Shown here: one piece after another, positions 15,463 to 23,206 of the stretch
Numbering within the stretch: position 1 is the stretch's first letter
Layout: each line of letters starts with the position of its first letter
NCBI GenBank assembly: GCA_017436765.1
Contig: JAFSCM010000052.1
Span: forward strand, 1 to 35,827
Direction of reading: 5' to 3'
Source of the DNA: Oscillospiraceae bacterium
GTDB lineage: Bacteria > Bacillota > Clostridia > Oscillospirales > Ruminococcaceae
Length of the DNA: 35,827 bases
Translations under genes and position numbers: made by a program
Notes under the pieces: generated by a model
The model's database searches: none
The model's input: only the letters and a program-made list of their open reading frames with translations
Told to the model about the DNA's origin: nothing

Positions 15463-15789
15463 TTATTTTGCGATATAAGCTGCTACAGTCTGGCGCAAAG
15501 CCCAGCTGAGGCGGTGGGAAAAAGGCTCGCTGTCCTGGGAAAAATCAAAGGAATCAACCGCTTTTTCCAGTGCGGACATACAGTACAGTGCAAGGCTGAG
15601 ACTGTTTCGGGTTGAGGCGGAATGTTTAAGCCTTGCTGCCACTATTGGCATATAGCTTTCTGTCAGCTGACGGCGGGCATCACTGTCGCCGTTTTTCATC
15701 CTTTCAAAACATTCCTTTTCCTGCTCTCTTGTCAGCACGGTGCAGCGGTCTGCCTCTGCATAAAAATCATCTATGGTAATATATGCCAT
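15463..15789 (-). CDS. Small protein resembling only sigma-70 regions 1.2-2.4
   Basis: The 108-residue protein aligns with primary sigma factors from the end of region 1.2 to region 2.4. LTREQEKECFERMKNGDSDA corresponds to LTxEEExELxxRIxxGDxxA. RRQLTESYMPIVAARLKH corresponds to region 2.1 (KRRLxEANLRLVVSIAKR). ALEKAVDSFDFS corresponds to GLMKAVEKFDxx. FSHRLSWALRQTVAAYIA corresponds to region 2.4 (FSTYATWWIRQAIxRAIA). The core-binding segment DLIQEGN is degenerate (LALYCMS), and regions 3 and 4 are absent, because the stop codon follows directly. An AGGAG site precedes the ATG. It begins 40 bp after htpG on the same strand and is probably in its operon. It may be a sigma-like co-activator (RsoA of Bacillus is a region-2-like example), a decoy, or a remnant. 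Confidence 0.7.
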   Translation of the reverse strand: MAYITIDDFYAEADRCTVLTREQEKECFERMKNGDSDARRQLTESYMPIVAARLKHSASTRNSLSLALYCMSALEKAVDSFDFSQDSEPFSHRLSWALRQTVAAYIAK

Positions 15790-15829
15790 ATTATTGCTCC
15801 TGTAATAAATAATGGTAGCTGTGCAAAGT

Positions 15830-17716
15830 TTATTTTACCATAATTTCGCAGATAAGGTCTGTAAGTTCTGTAGGATTTTCAACAGGAAGTCCTTCGATAA
15901 GTCTTGCCTGTGCATAGAGAACAGCTGCGTATTTTGCCAGCATCTCTTTGTCGGATTCGTACAGTGCTTTAAGTTTGTCAACAATAGGATGGTCCTTGTT
16001 GATTTCCAGTGCCAGCTGTGCTTTTATGCCGTTGCTGTTCGGCAGGCTGTTCAGTACCTTCTGCATTTCTATGGAGATATCCCCTTCGCTTACAAGGCAC
16101 ACAGGGTGATTGCGCAGCTTGTGTGTAAAGCGTACATCTGCAACCTTTTCACCCAGAGCTTCCTTCATTGAAAGGAACATATCCTTGTTTTCTTCGTTGA
16201 GGGTTCTGAGAGCATTTTTTTCATCTTCTGTGGAAACATCAAAATCTTCGGCAGATATATTTACAAATTTTTTGCCTTTGTATATTTCCAGAATTTTTGC
16301 GACAAATTCGTCAACAGGTTCGGTCATATAGAGAATTTCAATGCCTTTTTCCTTTGCAAGCTCTGTCTGTGGCAGCATTTCAATCTTATCCACAGTTTCG
16401 CCGCAGGCATAGTAGATGTTCTCCTGACTTTCAGGGCAGCGGTCAACATATTCGCTCAGTGTTGTCAGTTTTTTATCATTGGAGGAAACAAACATCAGCA
16501 GGTCTTCCAGCACATCACGGCAGGCACCGTATGTGTTGTAGATGCCGAACTTGAGACCAAGTCCAAAGCTGCGGAAAAATTCCTCATAACCTTCGCGGTC
16601 GTCCTTCATAGCTTTGGAAAGCTCGTTTTTAATCTTCTTTTCAATGTTTGCAGCAATTATTTTAAGCTGTCTGTCGTGCTGCAGAAGTTCACGGGAGATA
16701 TTGAGGGACAGATCTTCGCTGTCCACAAGGCCTTTTACAAAACCGAAGTAGTCAGGCAGCAGGTCTTCGCATTTATCCATAATCATAACGCCGCTGGAAT
16801 AAAGCTGCAGGCCTTTTTCAAAGTCTCTGCCGTAATAGTTGTGCGGTGCTTTTTTAGGGATGTAAAGCAGTGCGCTGTATGTTGCGTTGCCTTCCACTTT
16901 ATAGTGAATTTCCTTGAGAGGTTCGGAATAATCGTGGAACTGTTCATGATAGAAATTGCTGTAATCCTCTCTGGAAAGTTCCTTTTTATCCTTTTTCCAC
17001 ATAGGAACCATACTGTTGAGAACTTTTTCTTCGGTATATTCTTCCCACTGGTTATCTTCCCCTTCTTTTCTGCGGCTGGAAGTCCAGTCCATTACAATAG
17101 GGTATCTGATAAAGTCGGAATATTTTTTTACAATGGAAGAAATTCTGTACTGTTCAAGGTATTCATCAAAGTTTTCTTCTTCAGTGTTGTCTTTGATATA
17201 GAGTGTGATTTTTGTGCCTGTTTCAGCCTTTTCACATTCTTCAATGCGATATCCCTCTGCACCTTCGCTTTCCCAGCGGTATGCAGTATCTTCGCCGAAT
17301 CTGCGGCTTTCCACCACCACTTTTCTGCTCACCATAAATGCGGAGTAGAAGCCTACACCAAACTGGCCGATAATATCAATATCTTCCTGCTTTTCATTTT
17401 CCTGCTTGAAACTGAAGCTGCCGCTTTTTGCTATTGTACCAAGGTTTGCTTCCAGCTCTTCGCCGCTCATACCAATGCCGTTGTCTTCGATTGTAAGGGT
17501 ACGGTTTTCTCTGTCAACAGAAAGCTTTATGCGGAAATCTTCCCTTGATTTATTCACGCTGCTGTCTGTAAGAGAAAGAAAATACAGCTTGTCTATAGCG
17601 TCGGATGCGTTGGAGATAAGCTCACGGAGAAATATCTCTTTATGCGTATAGATAGAGTTGATCATCATATCCAAAAGCTTTTTGCTTTCGGCTTTAAACT
17701 GTTTTGTTCTTGCCAT
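15830..17716 (-). CDS. htpG: Molecular chaperone HtpG (Hsp90)
   Basis: The 628-residue protein has full HtpG length. The N-terminal GHKL ATPase domain shows all nucleotide-binding motifs: ELISNASDAIDKL, then IEDNGIGM, then the lid IAKSGS, then GQFGVGFYSAF. The middle domain holds the catalytic-loop arginine region (ISRELLQ in LNISRELLQHDRQLK), and the C-terminal dimerisation domain ends without a eukaryotic-type tail. Hsp90 remodels client proteins in the cytoplasm together with DnaK. A CIRCE-like operator covers its expected transcription start, suggesting HrcA control. A sigma-70-region-2-like gene follows in the same orientation, sharing the terminator at 15429-15461. Confidence 0.97.
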   Translation of the reverse strand: MARTKQFKAESKKLLDMMINSIYTHKEIFLRELISNASDAIDKLYFLSLTDSSVNKSREDFRIKLSVDRENRTLTIEDNGIGMSGEELEANLGTIAKSGSFSFKQENEKQEDIDIIGQFGVGFYSAFMVSRKVVVESRRFGEDTAYRWESEGAEGYRIEECEKAETGTKITLYIKDNTEEENFDEYLEQYRISSIVKKYSDFIRYPIVMDWTSSRRKEGEDNQWEEYTEEKVLNSMVPMWKKDKKELSREDYSNFYHEQFHDYSEPLKEIHYKVEGNATYSALLYIPKKAPHNYYGRDFEKGLQLYSSGVMIMDKCEDLLPDYFGFVKGLVDSEDLSLNISRELLQHDRQLKIIAANIEKKIKNELSKAMKDDREGYEEFFRSFGLGLKFGIYNTYGACRDVLEDLLMFVSSNDKKLTTLSEYVDRCPESQENIYYACGETVDKIEMLPQTELAKEKGIEILYMTEPVDEFVAKILEIYKGKKFVNISAEDFDVSTEDEKNALRTLNEENKDMFLSMKEALGEKVADVRFTHKLRNHPVCLVSEGDISIEMQKVLNSLPNSNGIKAQLALEINKDHPIVDKLKALYESDKEMLAKYAAVLYAQARLIEGLPVENPTELTDLICEIMVK

Positions 17717-17736
17717 TTTATCACCTCAAAAAAATA

Positions 17737-17763
17737 TTAGCAGTCGTAACTGCTGACTGCTAA
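17737..17763 (-). promoter_or_regulatory. CIRCE-like operator (HrcA site)
   Basis: TTAGCAGTC - 9 nt - GACTGCTAA is the CIRCE layout (consensus TTAGCACTC-N9-GAGTGCTAA) with one symmetric base change in each arm. It begins 1 nt after the -10 and covers the start of transcription, the standard CIRCE position. The arms extend to ATATTAGCAGTC and are followed by TTTTTTT on the minus strand. Confidence 0.8.
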
Positions 17764-17764
17764 T

Positions 17765-17793
17765 ATTATATTCCTGTACAAAAAATAATGCAA
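17765..17793 (-). promoter_or_regulatory. Promoter of htpG
   Basis: On the minus strand TTGCAT (17788-17793) and a perfect TATAAT (17765-17770) are 17 nt apart, directly upstream of the CIRCE-like operator. Confidence 0.8.
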
Positions 17794-17899
17794 TATATTT
17801 CGCAAAACTTTAACAAACATTACATAATCAGACATAAATGTCAATAAATATACAAAATATTCCAAAGAAAAATATATTTATGCAATTGTAGAATAATTG

Positions 17900-17954
17900 T
17901 TGATATGTAAATAAAATTGGAATAAGATGAAAACAGATTAATATAATCTGTTTT
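17900..17954 (+). promoter_or_regulatory. Promoter and 5' stem-loop of the first M24 peptidase gene
   Basis: TTGATA (17900-17905) and TAAGAT (17923-17928) are 17 nt apart. Just downstream AAAACAGATT (17930-17939) pairs with AATCTGTTTT (17945-17954), followed by more T. The hairpin would lie at the very 5' end of the message, where it may stabilise it, or act as a weak terminator for transcripts from upstream. Confidence 0.5.
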
Positions 17955-17982
17955 TGTTACCAAAAAAGGAGGTTGTAATTTT

Positions 17983-19233
17983 ATGGAAAATACATTTTAC
18001 AAAGGCAACAGAGAAAAACTTTACGCTTCTTTACCAAACGGCACACTGCTGGTAACATTCTCCGGAAAAGAGGTTATCAAGACAGCTGACGAGTTCTATC
18101 CTTTCTATGCAAACAGAACTTTTGCATACCTTACAGGTATCACACAGAAAGAGCTTGTTCTGGTGGCTTTTAAAATCAATTTCAAGGTGGAAGAAACACT
18201 TTATGTTCTTCCTTGCGACTATCTTGTTGAAAGATGGACAGGCAGACGCATTACAGTAGAGGAAGCAAAAAATATTTCAGGTGTGGAAAATGTTGAATAT
18301 ATCGACAGTTTCCGCAAGGATTTTGAAAGAAGAATGCGCTCAGGAAAAGTACAGAACATTGCCTGTGATTTATATAAAAACAGCGATATAGACCGCGACA
18401 GCGAGGATATGCTTTTCGCAAGAAATATTATGCACAACTATCCTGCTATCAAGCTTATTGACATTATGCCGCAGCTTAAAAAACAGCGTGCAATCAAACA
18501 GCCTTGCGAAATTGAAGCTCTGCGCAAAGCAGCCCTTGCAACACGCGACGGCATTGTTGCTATGATGAAGGCTTCAAAACCGGGTATGAAGGAATACGAA
18601 TACCGTGCAGAATTTGACTATGCACTGGCTAAAAACTGGGGTATGCTGGAACCTGGCTTCCCGCCGATTATCTCCTGCGGTGACAACAACTTCTGCATCC
18701 ACTACTACGGCAGTGACGGCGTGGCAAAAGACGGGGATATGATTCTCAACGATGTTGGCGCAAGATACGATTTCCTCGGCACAGACGTTTCCCGCGGCTT
18801 CCCGTGCAACGGCAAATTCACAGAACAGCAGAGAGCACTCTATATGGCAGCATACAGAACAAGCGAATATCTGTTCAGCATTATCAAACCGGGTATGCCT
18901 ATGGAACGCGTTGACCAGATTGCAAGGGAATTCTGCTTTGAAGAACTTAAAAAGCTTGGTCTTCTTGAACATTTCAACGAAATCCGCAAATATATGTGGC
19001 ACGGCGGCGCACATCATATCGGTTTTGATACACACGACCTTGTTGAAGCAGATGTGATAAGAGCAGGTATGGTTTTCTGCGTTGATATCGGTATATATGT
19101 GGAAAAATGGGGTATCGGCTTCCGCATTGAAGACAACTGCCTTGTAACAGAAGACGGCTGCGAAAACCTTACAGCTATGATTCCGAGAACAATCGAAGAA
19201 ATTGAAGCTGTTATGGCAGGCGAAATGGATTAA
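17983..19233 (+). CDS. M24 family Xaa-Pro aminopeptidase-like protein with altered metal site
   Basis: The 416-residue protein has the two-domain PepP layout: an AMP_N-like N-terminal domain (FYKGNREKLYASLPNGTLL) and a C-terminal pita-bread domain. Metal ligands expected in M24 peptidases are D-D-H-E-E. Here the two Asp (LNDVGARYDFLGTDVSRG), the His (HGGAHHIGFDTHD) and the last Glu (FRIEDN) are present, but the usual E-P-G motif reads VDIGIY, so the fourth ligand is Asp and the Pro is lost. Normal members remove an N-terminal residue next to proline using two Mn or Co ions. Catalysis may be altered. AGGAGG precedes the ATG. A terminator separates it from the next gene. A canonical M24 gene lies 1.1 kb downstream. 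Confidence 0.82.
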   Translation: MENTFYKGNREKLYASLPNGTLLVTFSGKEVIKTADEFYPFYANRTFAYLTGITQKELVLVAFKINFKVEETLYVLPCDYLVERWTGRRITVEEAKNISGVENVEYIDSFRKDFERRMRSGKVQNIACDLYKNSDIDRDSEDMLFARNIMHNYPAIKLIDIMPQLKKQRAIKQPCEIEALRKAALATRDGIVAMMKASKPGMKEYEYRAEFDYALAKNWGMLEPGFPPIISCGDNNFCIHYYGSDGVAKDGDMILNDVGARYDFLGTDVSRGFPCNGKFTEQQRALYMAAYRTSEYLFSIIKPGMPMERVDQIAREFCFEELKKLGLLEHFNEIRKYMWHGGAHHIGFDTHDLVEADVIRAGMVFCVDIGIYVEKWGIGFRIEDNCLVTEDGCENLTAMIPRTIEEIEAVMAGEMD

Positions 19234-19244
19234 TAAACAAGCAG

Positions 19245-19280
19245 AAAGATGTGGCAAAATCCTGTCACATCTTTTGTTTT
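19245..19280 (+). terminator. Intrinsic terminator
   Basis: An 11-bp stem (AAAGATGTGGC, 19245-19255, with 19264-19274) with one G-T pair is followed by TTTGTTTTT. Confidence 0.85.
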
Positions 19281-19282
19281 TA

Positions 19283-19370
19283 TTGCCACTTACTTTTTAT
19301 TGTGGTATATTAAACTGTAGGGATGATGTCCTCAGCATCCCGCATACCGCACATACAAACCTGTATGTGC
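19283..19370 (+). promoter_or_regulatory. Promoter and hairpin leader of the DHH phosphoesterase gene
   Basis: TTGCCA (19283-19288) and TATATT (19306-19311) are 17 nt apart with TGG before the -10. The leader then forms two stems, GGATG/CATCC (about 19321-19340) and the perfect GCACATAC/GTATGTGC (19349-19356 with 19363-19370), just before the GGAGGG ribosome binding site. No known riboswitch is recognised. Confidence 0.6.
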
Positions 19371-19392
19371 ACAGAAAAACGGAGGGCGTTTT

Positions 19393-20259
19393 ATGGATTT
19401 TGAAATTTTCAAAGGTATTGATACAGTATATATAACAGGCCACCGCAATCCCGATGCAGACAGCATTGTTTCGGCAAAGATTATGTCGGATATCCTGAAT
19501 GATAACGGCATAAAGGCACAGTGGGTGTTTTTTAAAGGGGATACGGTGGACCCGTCCTCCCGTATGCTGCTGGAAGAAAGCTTTGACAGTACACCGCAGG
19601 TTATTACCGAAGCGGAGCTGGAAGGCAGAAAATTCCTGCTTGTGGACCACAACGATGTTCTGCAGTCGGTGGGAAAGGTGGAAAGAGCAATAGCTGCAAT
19701 TGACCACCACTCCGCCAGCGGACAGATTGAGCATCTGTGGTTAAGTGACTACTGCTGTACAGCTCTGTACATATATATGATGTTCAGGGACAGGTATAAT
19801 TTTTCTGCCATACAGAAAAAGCAGATTTTTTATGCCGTTCTGGGCGACAGTGTTTTCGGCCGCAGCAGCCGCTATAAGCCACAGAAGGACGGCGACGGTG
19901 TAAAGGCCCTTGGCTATACCACCGATTATGATGAATATTTCAGAAAATTTTTTGTTCCTACCGATTTGTCCGACCCGCATAAAGCTTTCAGCGAAAACGG
20001 TGTGAAAAACTATAAATACGACTGGGCATCTATGAAAAGCGGATATATCGAGGCAATGGACACCGCTTTACTGGCGGAATACAAAGAATTTGTACAGAAT
20101 TATGACGGCAATTTTCTCGGTATATGGCTGGACTATTCGGTGCCCGAAACCTATGCGTTTTTTAAGTTCGGGGATAAGCTTTACGAGTACAGATACGGCT
20201 GTGTAGCTTCCCGTGCGGCGCTGATAATGCCGTATATAATTGAGACTTTCGGTAAATAA
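19393..20259 (+). CDS. DHH-family phosphoesterase, family II pyrophosphatase-like
   Basis: This 288-residue protein aligns end to end with Mn-dependent (family II) inorganic pyrophosphatases. All metal-binding motifs are intact: GHRNPDADS, LVDHND, AIDHHSA and LGDSVF. However, two substrate-binding parts are changed. The KSPT-like segment reads RSSR, and the C-terminal SRK motif of the DHHA2 domain reads VASRAALIMP, so the lysine that grips the phosphate is Ala. The usual enzyme hydrolyses PPi in the cytoplasm. This one may act on a different phosphoanhydride or phosphodiester or be weakly active. GGAGGG precedes the ATG. The second M24 gene follows after 58 bp with no clear promoter and may be co-transcribed. 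Confidence 0.8.
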   Translation: MDFEIFKGIDTVYITGHRNPDADSIVSAKIMSDILNDNGIKAQWVFFKGDTVDPSSRMLLEESFDSTPQVITEAELEGRKFLLVDHNDVLQSVGKVERAIAAIDHHSASGQIEHLWLSDYCCTALYIYMMFRDRYNFSAIQKKQIFYAVLGDSVFGRSSRYKPQKDGDGVKALGYTTDYDEYFRKFFVPTDLSDPHKAFSENGVKNYKYDWASMKSGYIEAMDTALLAEYKEFVQNYDGNFLGIWLDYSVPETYAFFKFGDKLYEYRYGCVASRAALIMPYIIETFGK

Positions 20260-20317
20260 CAGGCAATGCCTGTTTTGATACAGTTAATAATTTAAAGTAG
20301 AAAAAGGAGAAACTGCT

Positions 20318-21409
20318 ATGAATTTGTTTTATAAAGAAAAGCTCTGCGAAGTATTGCAGAAAAACAATGTAGATGCAATCCTCATCGCACCGGGCGAAGA
20401 ACTGGAATTTATCCTTGGCCACACAACACATATCTGTGAACGCTTCCAGGCTCTGTTCATCAAAGCAACAGGCGAATATTTCTATGTTTGCAACAAGCTG
20501 ACAGAAGACGAAATCAGTATGTATATGGACGGCAACAAGGTTTACGGCTGGTACGATAAAGAAGGCTTCCTGCCAACAGTGCAGAAAGCTCTGGAAGAAA
20601 ACGGCCTTATCGGTGCAACAATCGGCGTAAACAGCACAGAAAGAGCATTCCTTGTGCTTGATATTATGCAGAACATCGATGTTAAATTCATCAACGGCAA
20701 ACCATTGCTTGAAAGAATGAGAATCTGCAAAACAGAAGAAGAAATCGAAAATCTGCGCATTGCAGGCCGCATCACAGACGAAACATACTACGAAATTGTT
20801 AAATATGCAAAACCCGGTATGACAGAAAAAGATGTTGTGGACTTTATCAAGGAAGAATTTGCAAAACGCGGCGCAGACTTTGGCTTTGCAATCATCGCTT
20901 CCGGTGAAAACGCAGCACTTCCGCACTACAATGACGACAAACGCGTTATTCAGGAACAGGATGTTCTTCTCTGCGACTTCGGCTGTATCTACAAAGGTCT
21001 CTGCGCAGATATGACAAGAACATTCTTTGTTGGCGGCGTAACAGAAGAACAGAAAAAGATGTACGACTATGTTCTCCGTTCTCAGCAGGCAGGTGTTGAT
21101 GCAGCAGTTAACGGCGCATTTATCCCTGATGTAGACAAGGCAAGCCGCGACATCATTGACGAAAGCGGTTACGGCCACACATTTGTAACCCGTCTGGGTC
21201 ACGGCATCGGCTACTCCATCCACGAAGCTCCGGACATCAAACAGTCCAACCCGATGTACCTTGAACCTGGCATGACATTCAGTATCGAACCAGGTATCTA
21301 CCGCGTTGGCGAATTCGGCATCCGTATAGAAGATATCGTTCTGGTAACAGAAAACGGCAACGAAACACTCAACAACGCAACAAAAGAACTTATCGTTGCA
21401 AACAACTAA
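20318..21409 (+). CDS. Xaa-Pro peptidase, M24 family (canonical)
   Basis: The 363-residue protein has the size of PepQ/YkvY-like M24 peptidases. The N-terminal creatinase-like domain (residues 1-130) precedes a complete active site: Asp and Asp in LCDFGCIYKGLCADMTRTF, His in RLGHGIGYSIHEAP, Glu in FSIEPGIY and Glu in IRIEDI. It should cleave Xaa-Pro dipeptides or N-terminal Xaa-Pro bonds with two Mn or Co ions in the cytoplasm, helping peptide-derived amino acid use. AAAGGAG precedes the ATG. The gene lies 58 bp after the DHH phosphoesterase gene and ends in a strong terminator. It is only distantly similar to the 416-residue M24 protein upstream. Confidence 0.92.
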   Translation: MNLFYKEKLCEVLQKNNVDAILIAPGEELEFILGHTTHICERFQALFIKATGEYFYVCNKLTEDEISMYMDGNKVYGWYDKEGFLPTVQKALEENGLIGATIGVNSTERAFLVLDIMQNIDVKFINGKPLLERMRICKTEEEIENLRIAGRITDETYYEIVKYAKPGMTEKDVVDFIKEEFAKRGADFGFAIIASGENAALPHYNDDKRVIQEQDVLLCDFGCIYKGLCADMTRTFFVGGVTEEQKKMYDYVLRSQQAGVDAAVNGAFIPDVDKASRDIIDESGYGHTFVTRLGHGIGYSIHEAPDIKQSNPMYLEPGMTFSIEPGIYRVGEFGIRIEDIVLVTENGNETLNNATKELIVANN

Positions 21410-21418
21410 ATAAAAACG

Positions 21419-21448
21419 AAAAGCCACGGAAAATTTCCCGTGGCTTTT
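21419..21448 (+). terminator. Intrinsic terminator
   Basis: A perfect 11-bp stem (AAAAGCCACGG, 21419-21429, with 21438-21448) supplies its own U-tract in the 3' arm. It separates the M24 gene from the convergent EamA gene. Confidence 0.88.
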
Positions 21449-21536
21449 GTTGTGTAAAAATATTTAATATTCTGCAATATGATATAAATATATAAAATGC
21501 TTATGCCGATATAAAAGGTGCACGCAAAAGCGGTTT

Positions 21537-22400
21537 TTAATGCAATATATATACTGCCGCAAGAATACACATAAGTCCCGTTATTACAGACATTGTCATA
21601 GGTTCGCCAAAAACTATAACACCAATCAGTGCGGCGGAAACAGGTTCCATGCATGCAAGGATGGCAGCTTTTCCGCTTTCAACCTCTGCAAGTCCCTTGG
21701 TGTAAAGGATAAATGGCAGTACAGTACCTATAAGTACAAGACATACTGATAAAACAGGGACAGCAGGGGAAATGCTGAGAGAGGAAATAACCTTTGACGG
21801 AGAAGCCACCAGAAGTGATGTCAGCCCTGCGCACAGAAATGTGTAGTATGTAACGGTATAGGGTTTGTAGTGCTCAAGGGCAAACCGGCCGAATATGGAA
21901 TAAAGTGCATAGAAAAATCCGCTGCCGATACCTGTGATGAAGCCGAAAAATGTAACACTCAGGTTTCCGCCGATTATTCCGCTTACCGATACACAGCCTG
22001 CAAGGGTAACGGCAAGGGCAAGCAGCTTCTGTTTTGTTATTTTGTCTTTCCATATCAGTGTACTCATAACCATAACAAAAACAGGGCTGGTGTACAGCAG
22101 AATTGCAGAAACCGCAAGGGAACAGTGCTGCTGACAGGTAAAGTACAAGAGAGTAAATGCCACTACGCTGATAATTCCGGTGCCGATAAAAAAGGGAAAA
22201 TGGCGCAGTTTTATGCGGAATATGCTTCTGTCCATAAAAAAGAACAGAACTGTCATTACAACAAGGCCGCCAAAGTTTCTCACAAGGACAATGTCCTTTG
22301 GTGTAAAACCGTAAACGGCAAGATTGCGGTTGAAAAATCCAAGAGAACCCCAGAATATACCTGCGGTAAGAACAAACAGATAGGGAATATATTTTTTCAT
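21537..22400 (-). CDS. EamA/DMT superfamily transporter
   Basis: The 287-residue protein has ten predicted membrane helices in two EamA repeats, each about 130-140 residues. The first repeat begins LFVLTAGIFWGSLGFFNRN and has the P-x-x-x-x-x-R-N type segment at the end of helix 2 (TPKDIVLVRNFGG). The second ends with EPVSAALIGVIVFGEPM, the strongest family signature. Members export or exchange amino acids, nucleotides or related metabolites in the cytoplasmic membrane. GAGG precedes the ATG. It lies 38 bp after sfsA on the same strand, so the two are probably one operon. The cargo cannot be named. Confidence 0.92.
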   Translation of the reverse strand: MKKYIPYLFVLTAGIFWGSLGFFNRNLAVYGFTPKDIVLVRNFGGLVVMTVLFFFMDRSIFRIKLRHFPFFIGTGIISVVAFTLLYFTCQQHCSLAVSAILLYTSPVFVMVMSTLIWKDKITKQKLLALAVTLAGCVSVSGIIGGNLSVTFFGFITGIGSGFFYALYSIFGRFALEHYKPYTVTYYTFLCAGLTSLLVASPSKVISSLSISPAVPVLSVCLVLIGTVLPFILYTKGLAEVESGKAAILACMEPVSAALIGVIVFGEPMTMSVITGLMCILAAVYILH

Positions 22401-22438
22401 AATTAAACCTCGGGAAATGCTGTGTGTAATGTGGCGGA

Positions 22439-23119
22439 CTAAAGTACGGTCTTTACAAAACTGTCTGCCACAATGCTGTTTTCGCTCACTTTACAGTCAA
22501 GGGCATAAACGCCGACTCCTTTTTCTGCGGCGTTTTTCAGTGCATCTGCAAATTCGGGATGTGTTTTTCTGTTTGGAGTAAAATATTTTACATTATCCAT
22601 CTGTATGATAAAGAAAATATACGCCCTGTATCCGTCATCAATGCAGCTGCACAGCTCATTTATATGTTTTACGCCTCTTTCGGTAGGGGCATCAGGAAAA
22701 AGGACAACTCCGTCCTGCTCAAGCGTGACGCCCTTTACCTCTACAAAAATTTTATCCTTTTCTGTTTCAAGGTAGTAATCAAAACGGCTGTTTCCGTAGG
22801 ATTTTTCAGCTTTCATCACCGTTAAATCACCAAAAAATCCGCTGTTCTGTGCCCACTCACCAAATACTTTATTGGGTATCTGACTGTCCATATTTATCAT
22901 TCTGCCGCCCTTTAAAACACCTATAAGGTCATATTTGGTCTTTCGGGCAGGGTTATCGCTTTTCTGTACAAAAACCGTTGCACCATCGGTCAGCAGTTCC
23001 CTGCAGCGGCCCGTGTTTTTTACATGGGCAACTTCCTTCTGCCCGTCAATTTCTATATGTGCGACAAATCTGTTGGGGCGGCTTATAAATTTTGCTTTGC
23101 AAATATTATTATATGTCAT
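22439..23119 (-). CDS. sfsA: SfsA family DNA/RNA nuclease
   Basis: The 226-residue protein matches SfsA along its length. The N-terminal OB-like part includes RFVAHIEIDGQKEVAHVKNT and GRCRELL. The C-terminal PD-(D/E)xK nuclease fold has its catalytic residues in SRFDYYLE and FVEVKGVTLE, followed by FPDAPTERGVKHINEL. In E. coli SfsA was first linked to sugar fermentation and later seen as a nuclease that binds DNA; its cell role is uncertain. No good ribosome binding site is visible before the ATG at 23119, but the sequence MTYNNICKAKFI fits the family start. It is divergent from the ferredoxin-FrhB gene and probably transcribed with the EamA gene. Confidence 0.95.
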   Translation of the reverse strand: MTYNNICKAKFISRPNRFVAHIEIDGQKEVAHVKNTGRCRELLTDGATVFVQKSDNPARKTKYDLIGVLKGGRMINMDSQIPNKVFGEWAQNSGFFGDLTVMKAEKSYGNSRFDYYLETEKDKIFVEVKGVTLEQDGVVLFPDAPTERGVKHINELCSCIDDGYRAYIFFIIQMDNVKYFTPNRKTHPEFADALKNAAEKGVGVYALDCKVSENSIVADSFVKTVL

Positions 23120-23206
23120 AAAAAATCCGTTATTTTCTGTAGTTTTATGAAAATCTGTGATAAAATTATATTAGTAAAAATGTGCGCTTTTTTCAAGGAG
23201 TATTTT
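23120..23206. promoter_or_regulatory. Divergent promoter region of sfsA and the ferredoxin-FrhB gene
   Basis: An extended -10 (TGATAAAAT, 23158-23166) reads toward the FrhB gene without a clear -35. On the minus strand TATAAT (23165-23170) lies 20 nt after TTGAAA (23191-23196) toward sfsA. Both are imperfect. Confidence 0.35.

Noticed and set aside
23024..23206. An N-terminal extension of 61 residues on the ferredoxin-FrhB protein
   Set aside because: It runs through the divergent promoter region and into sfsA. AAGGAG with ATG at 23207 gives the standard ferredoxin start.
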